A stretch of 64,000 nucleotides of DNA from Leptospira sp. 96542 (GTDB lineage: Bacteria; Spirochaetota; Leptospiria; Leptospirales; Leptospiraceae), in the NCBI GenBank assembly GCA_029310945.1, contig JARJFC010000016.1, forward strand, positions 1-64,000. Reading direction: 5' to 3'. The stretch's first letter is position 1. Each line of letters opens with the position of its first letter. Position numbers and translations under genes: made by a program. Positions 26,462 through 35,747 of this stretch are shown one piece after another. Under the pieces are notes generated by a model that was given only the letters and a program-made list of their open reading frames with translations, ran no database searches and was not told the origin of the DNA.

Positions 26462-27220
26462 TCAGGATTCAAAAATTGGATTTCTTAGGAAATTTTTCGA
26501 AATTTCCAATTTAATATTTTGAAAATAATGTTCTTTATAATTTAGAAAGTTACCAATACAAACGGCAGCTACATTTTGTTTGTTTAACAGTCTTTCAACT
26601 TGATTTCCTTCGGAAATCCCTCCATAACAAATTAAGGAAATGTCTTGTGGAAAATATTCCACCAATTGATCCGTAAACGAATTTGAACTTCCTTCATTCA
26701 TATAATCAACTAGTAAAAATTCAGAGGCTACAAATTGATTCACAAGAGGAAGTGAATACGGATTAATTTCTTTCAAAGTTTTTGTTCGATAATTCAGGTG
26801 GGAAACAATGCCTTTTGTAAGCGAACAAGGTAGTGAAATGATCACAGCTTGTGAACCTATAGATTCTGCGATTGAATTTATTTGAGAAATATCGTTAAAG
26901 TACAACTGGTCAACGATGATCCGATCAGCACCTGAATGGATGACACCAAGCGCTTGATCCAAATTTTTGATTCCCCCACCATAAGCAATTGGAGTATTCA
27001 CTCTCCTAGCAATACTGTTTAATAAACCTAAATCCGGCTCAACTCCACATTTAGAATTATCTATGGAAAGTATGACTATTTCATCTACACCCCATCTATC
27101 AAGATTTTCAGCAAGAATGACTGGATTTCCAAGAGGTAAATACCTTTGATAGGAAAAAGATTGTACTGCAATCCCATCCTTTATCAAAATGGATCCGATT
27201 AATCTCTTTTTATAGGCCAT
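26462..27220 (-). CDS. wbuZ: HisF-like ammonia-channel subunit (WbuZ type)
   Basis: A 252-residue HisF-like barrel that, with HisH, should deliver ammonia to the amidotransferases. KKRLIGSILIKDG at the start and YGGGI at 80-84 are HisF landmarks. The two catalytic aspartates of histidine-pathway HisF align with L12 and P131, so imidazole-glycerol-phosphate cyclisation is not expected. The gene begins inside the HisH frame (11-base overlap). WbuZ-type proteins of glycan loci often depart from HisF at the first of these sites. I know no precedent for the proline at the second. Confidence 0.85.
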   Translation of the reverse strand: MAYKKRLIGSILIKDGIAVQSFSYQRYLPLGNPVILAENLDRWGVDEIVILSIDNSKCGVEPDLGLLNSIARRVNTPIAYGGGIKNLDQALGVIHSGADRIIVDQLYFNDISQINSIAESIGSQAVIISLPCSLTKGIVSHLNYRTKTLKEINPYSLPLVNQFVASEFLLVDYMNEGSSNSFTDQLVEYFPQDISLICYGGISEGNQVERLLNKQNVAAVCIGNFLNYKEHYFQNIKLEISKNFLRNPIFES

Positions 27221-27827
27221 TGACCATTTCTCTTACTATCTTTGAAAAAAAATCTTTTCCAACAATTTGACTTTTTTCTGGATGAAATTGTAGGCCAATT
27301 ACCTGTCCGTGTTTGACAATTGATGGAAATGATCGGGTGTATTTAGTTACGGCTACGGTAGAATCAATATTTTCTTCAAAGGCAAATGAGTGATTAAAAT
27401 AAAAATCCAGTCCATCAAATTCTGATAAAAATGAATTTGCTTCCTTAATACTAATTTGGTTCCATCCAATATGAAAATCATTTTCAGGTGACAAGGGAAT
27501 GACGTTCCCCCCTATAAAACTCAAGCCAGTATGGTAACTTATTTCCAAAGAGGAATTTGCTAAAATTTGCATCCCCAAACAAATTCCAAGAAGTGGCCTT
27601 CCCTCATTTACCCAATCAACTAAAAAACCACTTAAGTTTTTTTTCTTGAGAGATTGCATTGCAACAGGAAAAGTCCCCACTCCTGGTAATAGCAACAAAT
27701 CACTCGCCTTAATTTCTGCAATTTCAGAAGTAATTTGCACAATAAAACCTAGTCTATCTAAACAGGATTTTACAGAAGCATGATTGCCAACTTCGTAATC
27801 TAAAATTGAGATTTTGATTCGTTTCAG
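27210..27827 (-). CDS. hisH: HisH-like glutamine amidotransferase, apparent CTG start
   Basis: A class I glutaminase of about 205 residues supplying ammonia for sugar amidination. The nucleophile C83 (GICLGMQ) and H182/E184 (FHPEK) are in place. The conserved N-terminus (ILDYEVGNHASV) lies upstream of the first ATG/GTG/TTG, the GTG at 27740. In that frame an in-frame TAA is followed only by S-R-D-W-T and then CTG-AAA-CGA-ATC. The CTG at 27827 overlaps the upstream stop as CTGA and has AGGGA seven bases before it, so I take CTG as the start. The GTG start would remove 29 residues, including a fold strand. Confidence 0.82.
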   Translation of the reverse strand: MKRIKISILDYEVGNHASVKSCLDRLGFIVQITSEIAEIKASDLLLLPGVGTFPVAMQSLKKKNLSGFLVDWVNEGRPLLGICLGMQILANSSLEISYHTGLSFIGGNVIPLSPENDFHIGWNQISIKEANSFLSEFDGLDFYFNHSFAFEENIDSTVAVTKYTRSFPSIVKHGQVIGLQFHPEKSQIVGKDFFSKIVREMVNGL

Positions 27828-28951
27828 AGTCCAATCCCTACTTTAAATTTTTTTACAAATTTGTGATTCGCCTGGATTTCAAATAGATTTTGGTTCACCG
27901 ATCCTTCCACGACTTTCCAAAACTCATCTATAGAAATATCGATATAATTGCAAAATGATTCGATATAATTTTCTGAACAGGCTCCATCATATTTTTCAAT
28001 GATTGAAATTGCATTTTCTCGTGAGATTCTACCTTCTCTAATGTCTTCATTCATATAATCGGTAACTTTTCCGAATCCAAATTTTAAATACTTAATCATC
28101 TGATTCAATGTAACCCAGTCTTCATCTAAGGCACTAACACCCAAAGGATCACCGGTATTTTCAATTCGATCCTCTCTTATAGAAATTCCATATGCCGTGG
28201 AAAATTTTGCGTTCCCAAGGTTGTCCCAATCGTCAATAAACCAACCTAAATCGATTACATTCAAGCCAGCGGCCTTTACTTCAGATTTATCTGGGAAGCC
28301 ATAAGCAATTAAATCAGACTCAGTAAAACCTGCCGCTTTCATCCAAGTCAAGTCTCCACCACCAAGTGTGTTCATGGAGATAAGATTATTATACTCCCAA
28401 GGTTTCTCAGGATCAATGGTTTTTCGATCACGTAAACTTTGATTTTCTCCTATAAAAATAAGTGGAATTTTATATGCAATAGCCGTCTTCGGGACAGAAC
28501 TATACAAAGCCATTTCAGTAGATTTAGCCCAATTGCTAAATTTTAAAAAAGCATGTTTCATTAGTCGTTTCCAAGTACCAGGTGCCGGGCCTGAAAACAA
28601 AACATCAAAACCTAACTGAATAAGGTTGGAGATATTTCGAACACCTAATTCACTTACTTGTTCTGGCGGATAACTCAAACAAACCAAAAGCGGATTTAAT
28701 TTAAGTTTATCCCTCACCCAAATTGCTTGTCTAGTGCTGTCTTTACCACCACTCACACCAATGATACAATCAAAATAAGAACTTTTTTTCCTGGGATACT
28801 TAGAAACAATTTCTCTCAATAAATCGAACCTTTCTAAGTAATTAACATTTTTAGTATATTCAAAATTAATACAAGCGGAACATTTTCCATCTACTGAGAA
28901 TACTTCATTTACTCTTGTATTTGGTTGTAAACAGGAAACACAATACTTCAT
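27824..28951 (-). CDS. N-acetyl sugar amidotransferase (PP-loop), third copy
   Basis: A 375-residue WbpG/PseA-type enzyme. Zinc-like cysteines C4, C7, C24 and C27 and the PP-loop SGGKDS at 67-72 are intact. FIGENQSLRDRK and the long middle match sugar amidotransferases. The ATG at 28951 overlaps the sulfotransferase stop as ATGA, and the gene overlaps HisH by four bases, so it is the most directly coupled partner of the HisH/HisF pair. It should form an acetamidino sugar from an N-acetyl precursor. Confidence 0.88.
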   Translation of the reverse strand: MKYCVSCLQPNTRVNEVFSVDGKCSACINFEYTKNVNYLERFDLLREIVSKYPRKKSSYFDCIIGVSGGKDSTRQAIWVRDKLKLNPLLVCLSYPPEQVSELGVRNISNLIQLGFDVLFSGPAPGTWKRLMKHAFLKFSNWAKSTEMALYSSVPKTAIAYKIPLIFIGENQSLRDRKTIDPEKPWEYNNLISMNTLGGGDLTWMKAAGFTESDLIAYGFPDKSEVKAAGLNVIDLGWFIDDWDNLGNAKFSTAYGISIREDRIENTGDPLGVSALDEDWVTLNQMIKYLKFGFGKVTDYMNEDIREGRISRENAISIIEKYDGACSENYIESFCNYIDISIDEFWKVVEGSVNQNLFEIQANHKFVKKFKVGIGL

Positions 28952-30084
28952 TTATTTACAATGACTTTCATCTCATCGAAAACGGAAGGAATGAGGAAAT
29001 TCAATTCCTTCTCTCTTGTAGAAACATTCTCTCGCGATAGGAGATTAAACCTTTGAGTTTCTTTGAGAAATTCTCTTTCAAAATTCAATTCGGAATAGGG
29101 AATGATCCAATTGGCTAATCTCTCTTTTTTATCAACAAAATTTACTGCCGAAATTGTTTCAAACTTCTCATCCAAGAAGTCTCCGTAACCCATTAGCCGC
29201 ATTTCCGGGGAACATAAATACTCCATTGCCAATCGATCACTCAATTCAATCTTATCCATCCATCGATTTACTGATTGTTTGTTGAACCCAGCGGATTCTT
29301 TTTCATTAAAAGTAGAATTTTGCGTCCATTTTTTATTTCCACCATCGGTAATTTCTTCGGTATTTAACAATTTCTCATCAAACTCGATTCCGACAAAATC
29401 ACAAATACTTTGGATTGTTTCCTTTGGATTTAAAATTAAATCCTCATATTTAACAATTATGTTATTGGGAATCGATTTTGAATAATGAAATGCGAGTGTG
29501 GCGAGCTTCCTCCAATGGCGCGCTAGAAATAGAATTGGGTATCTACCTTCAGAGTAAAAATTTGAAACCAAAATTGCTCTTGGATCTCTAATGATATGAA
29601 TTACTTTAGATGAATTAGGAAATAATTGGTTGATATGTGGAGTAAATTCATTTGCCCAAACTTCCTTAAACCCCGATAGCCTTTTATTCCCATAAGTTAA
29701 GCGCAAATATTTTTCACCTTGAATTAAAAAATCACCGTAATTTTCTGCAGAAATATTTTGAATTTGTTTAGACAATAATTCTGAATAAGGAGAGGAAGAT
29801 TCTTCTGTAAACTTTTTCAAATAGTTTACATCTGGTATTTTGATATCACTTAATTTTGTATTCTGAACGGTTTTAAAAAAATTAATTTTTTCTTCTTCAA
29901 AATAGTAATCCTCTAATGGAGCATGAGGATCAACCTTGTGTGCATTTACATTTGAAAGTGTGTTTCTAAAATCCTTAAATACTGCAAAAAAAGGATCCGA
30001 GGCAAATGATATCTCTTCAGATTGATTTAATAATCTTGCTACAAACGTTGTACCTGATCGAAACATTCCAGTAACAAATATCAT
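28948..30084 (-). CDS. PAPS-dependent sulfotransferase family protein
   Basis: A 378-residue sulfotransferase. The 5'-phosphosulfate loop is VTGMFRSGTTFVARLLN at residues 4-20; the 3'-phosphate-binding region is HIIRDPRAILVSNF near 165. These are the two PAPS signatures. ATGA overlaps join it to the peptidase-like gene upstream and the amidotransferase downstream. With the APS kinase at 31473 in the same run, it predicts sulfation of a glycan sugar or of a protein. The acceptor is unknown. Confidence 0.85.
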   Translation of the reverse strand: MIFVTGMFRSGTTFVARLLNQSEEISFASDPFFAVFKDFRNTLSNVNAHKVDPHAPLEDYYFEEEKINFFKTVQNTKLSDIKIPDVNYLKKFTEESSSPYSELLSKQIQNISAENYGDFLIQGEKYLRLTYGNKRLSGFKEVWANEFTPHINQLFPNSSKVIHIIRDPRAILVSNFYSEGRYPILFLARHWRKLATLAFHYSKSIPNNIIVKYEDLILNPKETIQSICDFVGIEFDEKLLNTEEITDGGNKKWTQNSTFNEKESAGFNKQSVNRWMDKIELSDRLAMEYLCSPEMRLMGYGDFLDEKFETISAVNFVDKKERLANWIIPYSELNFEREFLKETQRFNLLSRENVSTREKELNFLIPSVFDEMKVIVNK

Positions 30085-31454
30085 AAATGTTCTACATCCT
30101 TTAGAGAAACCAGTCCTTTTGATTCAAGTTGTTTTATATACCAAAAAGCAAAATTAAAAGGCATCTTTGTTGCCTCACAAATATCTAATAATGTATGTTT
30201 ACCATCAATCATACGGAGAGTAATTCTCATAAAGTGGTATAATAAATCTGTTTCACCTTGTATATATTCACAATCTTCTGCGGTCAGTTTATCACCATAT
30301 TTCTCTACCGCAGAAGTATTTTTAGTTTGGGAAATATTTGTCGGAGAAAGATACAAATCGATTTCTGGACTCGCAAGCGACGGAATCCCTTTAAAATTCG
30401 CAACTGGTATACAATCATTTTCAATAATATCTATAACCTGCATGGTTCTTTCGATCAATTCTTCCATCGCTTCTTTTGAATAGTTTTGAAAATTGTCATC
30501 ACTTGTGTGGTAGTTTTCAAATGGCCACCGCAAAAACGTGCCCATTGGTATTTCATAACCTACTGAATCAAAAACATTCTCATCATTTCCTATTTTTTCT
30601 CGGTGGGAAAATACAACATCTTTGTTGCCACGAGTATTAATCACATTTGCGAACGCTCTATCCAATATGTTTTTATTATAAAAACTTGATTGGTATATAA
30701 GTGGTTGATTGATAGCTGCAATGGCGAGAAATGTTCCTGCTTTGATATTTTCCGAAAACCCATTTTCATTATGTAAGTAAGCTGCAGATCCAACAATTTC
30801 AACACTCGCGAATGCTCGATAGCTATACTTTGTTTTACGATTTTGTAATCTTTTAATTACTTCGAACGCTGCGATACAACCAGACAATCCATCGTTGATT
30901 TGGTCTGGATGATCAAAATGACCAACGAATATAATTTCTTTTTTACTCTGTCCTTCCTTATGATAATCTACCTGTGTTACCATACCATTATAATCAAACT
31001 TTGAATCGATTAAAACTGTGTATTCACCAGGAGAAAGGTTTTCATAAACTTCGTATGGAAGACAAAATCCCCACTCTGGATTTTTGTGACGATATTGATT
31101 TCGGAAATGAAATGGTATTGCTTTCGGTTTTTTTGGGTTTGTGAATAAGTGAGGTTTTAAATCTTCTAAACTTACTTTTCCAGAAAAAGCTGGAGAATAA
31201 CTAAAAACTGCTAAATTTGAATTTTCTTTCGATATAATTACTTTTCCATTAGGATCAACTAACTCAGCTTTCTCGCAAGTCCAATACGGTGGCAATTCCC
31301 AATGGTAAATTTTTTGGCCACTCGGGTATTGAATTTTTCGCGCGCCAACATAATATTTCATCACTTCGTCATAGGCAGCATCCATTTCTGGTCCCGCATG
31401 ACATCTGTCGTAGTTTGCAATTTTTTTTATAAGTTCATGATAGTCGTGGATCAT
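30081..31454 (-). CDS. DUF4910-type aminopeptidase-like protein with C-terminal winged helix
   Basis: A 457-residue protein of the M28-like DUF4910/DUF2172 group. A possible metal site is GHFDHPDQINDGLSG near residue 178, and the sequence continues through SREKIGNDENVFDS. The last 60 residues (TLLDICEATKMPFNFA) look like a winged-helix domain. Similar proteins occur in polysaccharide clusters of several phyla, but their role is unclear; cleavage of an amide on an amino sugar or amino acid substituent is possible. There is no signal peptide, so it acts in the cytoplasm. Confidence 0.75.
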   Translation of the reverse strand: MIHDYHELIKKIANYDRCHAGPEMDAAYDEVMKYYVGARKIQYPSGQKIYHWELPPYWTCEKAELVDPNGKVIISKENSNLAVFSYSPAFSGKVSLEDLKPHLFTNPKKPKAIPFHFRNQYRHKNPEWGFCLPYEVYENLSPGEYTVLIDSKFDYNGMVTQVDYHKEGQSKKEIIFVGHFDHPDQINDGLSGCIAAFEVIKRLQNRKTKYSYRAFASVEIVGSAAYLHNENGFSENIKAGTFLAIAAINQPLIYQSSFYNKNILDRAFANVINTRGNKDVVFSHREKIGNDENVFDSVGYEIPMGTFLRWPFENYHTSDDNFQNYSKEAMEELIERTMQVIDIIENDCIPVANFKGIPSLASPEIDLYLSPTNISQTKNTSAVEKYGDKLTAEDCEYIQGETDLLYHFMRITLRMIDGKHTLLDICEATKMPFNFAFWYIKQLESKGLVSLKDVEHL

Positions 31455-31472
31455 ATCTTTATTATACCAAAT

Positions 31473-32072
31473 TCAAATACTAATTAACTTCTTATCAACC
31501 AAACTATTTACTATAATTTTTATGCAACTAACCACATTGTAACTTTGTGTATCAATTTTAATTTCTGGATTGATCGGCTCCTCATAAGGAGAGCCAATTC
31601 CTGTAAAATTTGGGATCTCGCCAATCCTTGCCTTTTTATATAAACCTTTTGGATCACGGCTTTCACAAACTTGTAGTGGAGTAGAAATATACACTTCTAG
31701 AAATTCATTCTTTTGAAACAAATCTCTAACCATCGTGCGATCTCTCTCAAATGGAGAAATCAAAGATGCGATTGCAATGAGACCTGATTCAACAAAAAGT
31801 TTTCCAACTTCACCAATTCTACGTATATTCTCCGACCTGTCCTCAGCAGAAAAACCAAGATCTTTGTTTAAACCGAATCTGACATTGTCTCCATCAAGTA
31901 AAATTGTATGATTTCCGTTTTGATTCAAATAACTTTCTAAGCCATTCGCAATTGTTGATTTTCCTGATCCACTTAAGCCAGTAAGCCAAATAAGACATGG
32001 ACGTTGGTTTTTGATTTTTGCTCTATCATTTGGAGTAACTTTGTGATTTAGCCAAACTATATTATTCTCCAT
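31473..32072 (-). CDS. cysC: adenylyl-sulfate kinase
   Basis: Phosphorylates adenosine 5'-phosphosulfate to PAPS. It is 199 residues, as in CysC. The P-loop is [15 protein letters not shown] near residue 29; [17 protein letters not shown] and ISPFERDR are family hallmarks. I choose the ATG at 32072, whose N-terminus aligns with CysC; a TTG at 32090 would add six residues. No ATP sulfurylase gene is in the window, so APS must come from elsewhere. Its neighbourhood, with a sulfotransferase two genes downstream, argues for glycan sulfation rather than assimilation. Confidence 0.93.
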   Translation of the reverse strand: MENNIVWLNHKVTPNDRAKIKNQRPCLIWLTGLSGSGKSTIANGLESYLNQNGNHTILLDGDNVRFGLNKDLGFSAEDRSENIRRIGEVGKLFVESGLIAIASLISPFERDRTMVRDLFQKNEFLEVYISTPLQVCESRDPKGLYKKARIGEIPNFTGIGSPYEEPINPEIKIDTQSYNVVSCIKIIVNSLVDKKLISI

Positions 32073-32091
32073 ATTCAAAATTTTCTCCAAT

Positions 32092-32970
32092 TTACAAGTT
32101 TCGCATTTCTAATATTTTACTTTGAGGTAACTCTAATTTTTTACCGGAAGGCGGTATGCAGCTAACAACTGTTTTGTTCGCCAACATAGCAATAACTAAA
32201 GCCATACTTTCACAACCAACTACTAAATCAGAATTGGCAATCTGTTCAAAAAGGGATAACTCATTTGATATTTTAATTTCATAAGCCGAATATTTTTCAA
32301 TTACCCATTGGTATTTATCTTTGGGATCAGATGGATGTGGCCGAAAGGTAAATTTTGTTGACTTTATATCTAACTTCGGAAGATTTTCAAAAAAATATTG
32401 GATGGCATCTGTTTCTGTATAACCCCAATACCTCTCATTTTGGAATGATTTTTTTGCATGATCACTTATATTTTCACAGATAAAAAGTATTCTATATTCC
32501 TCATCTGATTTTTCCTTGGCTACAAAAAAACTAAAAAATGATTTTAGTGATAAAAAATATGGGTTATCCTTTAGCCTAACAATATTTTTAGGGAAAATTT
32601 CTTGAGCCAAAAAAAATGCATCTTCATCACCCACCCAAATCTCATCTGGTAATTCTAGTTTTCCATTCAATTCAAATCGTTGTCTATAATTTACCCAATG
32701 ATCGAGAAAACTAACTACCTTTATTTTTTTTTGTTTTGCTATAGATATGGCAACTTTTTCAATATCGCTCTGCCAACTAGTTCCTGTAAGAATTAGATTC
32801 GTCTTTTTAGAAATCTGATTTAAAGATATTCTTTCTAATTTCCCAAGTAGTTTTTCAAAAATGGAAACAGCTGGTCCTTCAAGTATATAATTATACTCAT
32901 CTTTATTTTGTAAAACATAGTTAGATAGGATCTCTGCTCCACCTGCATCATGAGAAACAATTGTAATCAA
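32092..32970 (-). CDS. putative GT-B-like surface polysaccharide transferase
   Basis: A 292-residue protein beginning [14 protein letters not shown], with [10 protein letters not shown] near residue 210 and [17 protein letters not shown] further on, the pattern of a compact GT-B C-terminal domain. The proposed start is a TTG at 32970, one base after the GNAT stop; the frame to 33015 would only overlap GNAT. An A9 tract on the coding strand near 32722-32730 sits in a lysine-rich stretch. Similar small proteins occur in nonulosonate clusters, but I cannot assign a substrate. Confidence 0.6.
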   Translation of the reverse strand: MITIVSHDAGGAEILSNYVLQNKDEYNYILEGPAVSIFEKLLGKLERISLNQISKKTNLILTGTSWQSDIEKVAISIAKQKKIKVVSFLDHWVNYRQRFELNGKLELPDEIWVGDEDAFFLAQEIFPKNIVRLKDNPYFLSLKSFFSFFVAKEKSDEEYRILFICENISDHAKKSFQNERYWGYTETDAIQYFFENLPKLDIKSTKFTFRPHPSDPKDKYQWVIEKYSAYEIKISNELSLFEQIANSDLVVGCESMALVIAMLANKTVVSCIPPSGKKLELPQSKILEMRNL

Positions 32971-32971
32971 T

Positions 32972-33505
32972 CTATTTCTGATCCCAATCCTTTGCCAAAA
33001 TATAATAAAGGACAATACTTCGGTAACTTCCCTCTAAGAACAAATGGTCAATCCGACGGCCTTCTTCCTTCATACCTAAATTTAAAGCAAGCCTTTGCAT
33101 TCCGATATTATTATCAGATGTTCCACAATATATTTTATTTAAATTTAGCTTTTGAAAACCATGATCAAGCAAATACCGAGAAGCGTGAATCGAAACACCT
33201 TTTCTGTGGTGTTTTTGATTTCCAATAATAATTGCAAATTCAGCTGTTCTATTTAACCAAGAAATATCTTGCAAACTCAAGTTCCCAATATGTCCATCTG
33301 ATTTATGGAATATTCCCAAAACAACTTGATCTTCCCTATTCAAATTCTCATAAAAAGAAATGAAATAATTTTCATTCTTAAAGAATTTACCATGTGAACT
33401 ATATTGAGTGATGTTTTGATCAGAAAACCATGTTGGATATGGTCCTTCCAAATCGGCGATTTTTAACGGCCTTAAATAGTAATCTTCTAAAAAAGTATAA
33501 ATCAT
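32972..33505 (-). CDS. GNAT-family N-acetyltransferase (PseH-like)
   Basis: A 177-residue GNAT. Recognisable elements are LRPLKIADLEGPYPTWF at the N-terminus, VLGIFHKSDGHIGNLSL, and the acetyl-CoA region GNQKHHRKGVSIHASRYLL. The ATG at 33505 overlaps the aminotransferase stop as ATGA. In a pseudaminate-like cluster a GNAT acylates the 4-amino group made by PseC, the PseH step, although a second aminotransferase (DegT at 33502) could provide its substrate instead. Confidence 0.83.
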   Translation of the reverse strand: MIYTFLEDYYLRPLKIADLEGPYPTWFSDQNITQYSSHGKFFKNENYFISFYENLNREDQVVLGIFHKSDGHIGNLSLQDISWLNRTAEFAIIIGNQKHHRKGVSIHASRYLLDHGFQKLNLNKIYCGTSDNNIGMQRLALNLGMKEEGRRIDHLFLEGSYRSIVLYYILAKDWDQK

Positions 33506-34779
33506 TTTAATGAATCTAAGTTTTTCCAAACTTTTTGAAACGCAGCTATCACCAAATCAACATGTTCATCAGGAAACTCCCTAACACACATTTCATAACC
33601 TAAATAAGTAAAATCGTTTAAATTCTCCGCTACTGGACAAATCCCTTTCGAATAATCTACATCTCTTTTGCAAATATCCGACGTCCACGGAAAACCTTTG
33701 GAACCATAAGCGATTTTCTTTTGATACATTGGTAAAAGATGTAAGTTTGCATACTGAAGCGAAATATCAGATACACCTTCGGCTACTAACGCTTCGTATA
33801 TTTTCTCCTTACTAACACCAGTAATCCTTGAATTAATTTCCATTGGAAATATATAATACACATGAGTAGATTCCGGTCTAATTTCTGGTAATTTTAAACC
33901 AGGAAGATCTAAAAGTCCTTTCCTTAATCTTTCTGCTGCATGAATTCTTGATTTAATTTTCGTGTCTAATTTTTTTAATTGTTCGATTCCTATGGCACAT
34001 TCAATCTCACCCAATCGAAAATTGTAACCCACCATATTAGAAAGGTTAGTGACCCCTTTATCCTTCACCACAGCTTCTGCATGGTTTCGAATTAATTGCA
34101 TTCTTTCAGCTAACTCATCATTATTTGTAACAAGTATCCCACCTTCACCTGTGTGAATGTGTTTATGGTAATTTAAACTATATCCACCAATATCACCTAA
34201 TGTACCAGTATATTTAGCTTTATATTGTGATCCAGGGGCTTGGGCGGTGTCATTGATAACTCTCAGATTGTGTTTTTTTGCAATTCGATTAATTTCTTCC
34301 ATATTTGCGGATTGTCCAAAAATATCGACAACCATGATTGCTTTTGTATAAGGTGAGATGTTTTTTTCAATGGATGCTGGATCAATACAATATGTGTTAG
34401 GTTCTATATCAGCAAAAACAGGAATTGCATTCCAATGTAGTATGGCAGTCGCTGATGCTGACATTGTCCATGGACTTACTATAATTTCGTCTCCAGGTTC
34501 GATACCGATAGCTCCAATTGCAGCAATTAAACCAGATGTCCAAGAATTGACTGTAACTGCGTATTTTACATTAAAATATTCTCTACAATGCTTTTCAAAT
34601 TCCTGAACTTTAGGACCACCATAAAAATCAGGATCCCAACAACCTAAAAACTGTGATAAATTCCCGCTTTCGACAACTTTTTTAGCCGCCTCGACTTCTT
34701 CTGGTCCTAGGGAATTATATCGTTTTAATTCAAAATTTATAGCTTTAGTTCCGCCAAAAATTGCCAACTTATCGTTCAT
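33502..34779 (-). CDS. DegT/DnrJ/EryC1/StrS aminotransferase
   Basis: A PLP-dependent sugar aminotransferase of 425 residues. VNSWTSGLIAAIGAIGIEPGDEI near residue 80, NDTAQAPGSQY, and the PLP lysine region YHKHIHTGEGG are the family hallmarks. I use the ATG at 34779 (ATGA with the oxidoreductase stop); the frame to 34839 adds 20 residues that overlap that gene. Paired with the upstream Gfo/Idh dehydrogenase it should make an amino sugar through oxidation then transamination, separately from PseC. Confidence 0.88.
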   Translation of the reverse strand: MNDKLAIFGGTKAINFELKRYNSLGPEEVEAAKKVVESGNLSQFLGCWDPDFYGGPKVQEFEKHCREYFNVKYAVTVNSWTSGLIAAIGAIGIEPGDEIIVSPWTMSASATAILHWNAIPVFADIEPNTYCIDPASIEKNISPYTKAIMVVDIFGQSANMEEINRIAKKHNLRVINDTAQAPGSQYKAKYTGTLGDIGGYSLNYHKHIHTGEGGILVTNNDELAERMQLIRNHAEAVVKDKGVTNLSNMVGYNFRLGEIECAIGIEQLKKLDTKIKSRIHAAERLRKGLLDLPGLKLPEIRPESTHVYYIFPMEINSRITGVSKEKIYEALVAEGVSDISLQYANLHLLPMYQKKIAYGSKGFPWTSDICKRDVDYSKGICPVAENLNDFTYLGYEMCVREFPDEHVDLVIAAFQKVWKNLDSLK

Positions 34780-35747
34780 TTCGTATCCTTTAACTTTTGC
34801 AATAATTTCATCATATTCAATGTTGTAATAGCTTCGCAAACTCGAGAGTTATCATTTGTTAATAAATATTTTCTGATTTGATCCAAAACAAAATACTGCG
34901 ACATATTTGATTCACTTACTATATCTTCAATATTCAAAGAAAGAGTAGTATAATCTTTGTATACAGAATCTTGAATTTTAGATTGCCAGTTAATTTCTGC
35001 ACCGCCATTTTTATATGTTAACTTACCATCTGAAGTAACCAGTTCAATTGAATAATTTGAGAAATCAGATTCACGAGAAGATAAAAAGAATATATTTCCA
35101 TTTTGGAATTTCATTAATGCATCTGGTTCAAAATCTTCTTCTGACCAATAATTATGTGTCTCAATAATTGAAATTTCCAATAAATCTCCCAACCAGTATT
35201 CCAATAAATTAATAAAATGACTTCCATTATGCAATAAACCCTTCGAATACCAACAAACGCCTTTTAAAAAAGATAAAGGTATGCCCAAAGGAGATAACTT
35301 TGTTTTAATTTTTTCACTAGAAGGTAAATAGTATCTTTGGTAATTTACAAAAAGTTTTATTTGATTTTGATCACATAGATTGATCATCTCACTAGCTTCA
35401 CTTAGATCATGAGATATCGGCTTTTCGCATAATATAGCTTTTACAGTCTTAATATTTACTACACTTTTTAATATCTCGAAATGAGTTTTTGTTGGAGTTG
35501 CAATGATAACAAATTCTGGACTCGATTTTTCCAATCCTACTATTAAATCGCTAAAACTCTCAATCGAAGTTTTTGATTCAAATCGATTTCTATTTTCAAT
35601 TGATATATCAAATCCTCCAATTAAATCAAAATTATCATGAGCTAGAATGGCATTCAGGTGAGTTAGGCAAAAACTAGAATAGTTTTCTTTAAAATCGTAA
35701 CCCATCCCAATTTGCCCTAGGCCAATAAGGAAAGTTTTGATTTTCAA
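34776..35747 (-). CDS. Gfo/Idh/MocA-family oxidoreductase
   Basis: A 323-residue NAD(P)-dependent sugar dehydrogenase. FLIGLGQIGMGYD is the cofactor site, VIIATPTKTHFE follows, and the catalytic lysine is in LCEKPISHDL. The start is a TTG at 35747 overlapping the SpsF stop as TTGA. It is directly coupled to the DegT aminotransferase, a common pair that converts a hydroxyl to an amino group through a keto intermediate. Confidence 0.88.
   Translation of the reverse strand: MKIKTFLIGLGQIGMGYDFKENYSSFCLTHLNAILAHDNFDLIGGFDISIENRNRFESKTSIESFSDLIVGLEKSSPEFVIIATPTKTHFEILKSVVNIKTVKAILCEKPISHDLSEASEMINLCDQNQIKLFVNYQRYYLPSSEKIKTKLSPLGIPLSFLKGVCWYSKGLLHNGSHFINLLEYWLGDLLEISIIETHNYWSEEDFEPDALMKFQNGNIFFLSSRESDFSNYSIELVTSDGKLTYKNGGAEINWQSKIQDSVYKDYTTLSLNIEDIVSESNMSQYFVLDQIRKYLLTNDNSRVCEAITTLNMMKLLQKLKDTK

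Noticed and set aside
26462..27827. HisH/HisF as histidine biosynthesis genes
   Set aside because: No other his genes are near, the HisF cyclase aspartates are absent, and two sugar amidotransferases flank the pair.
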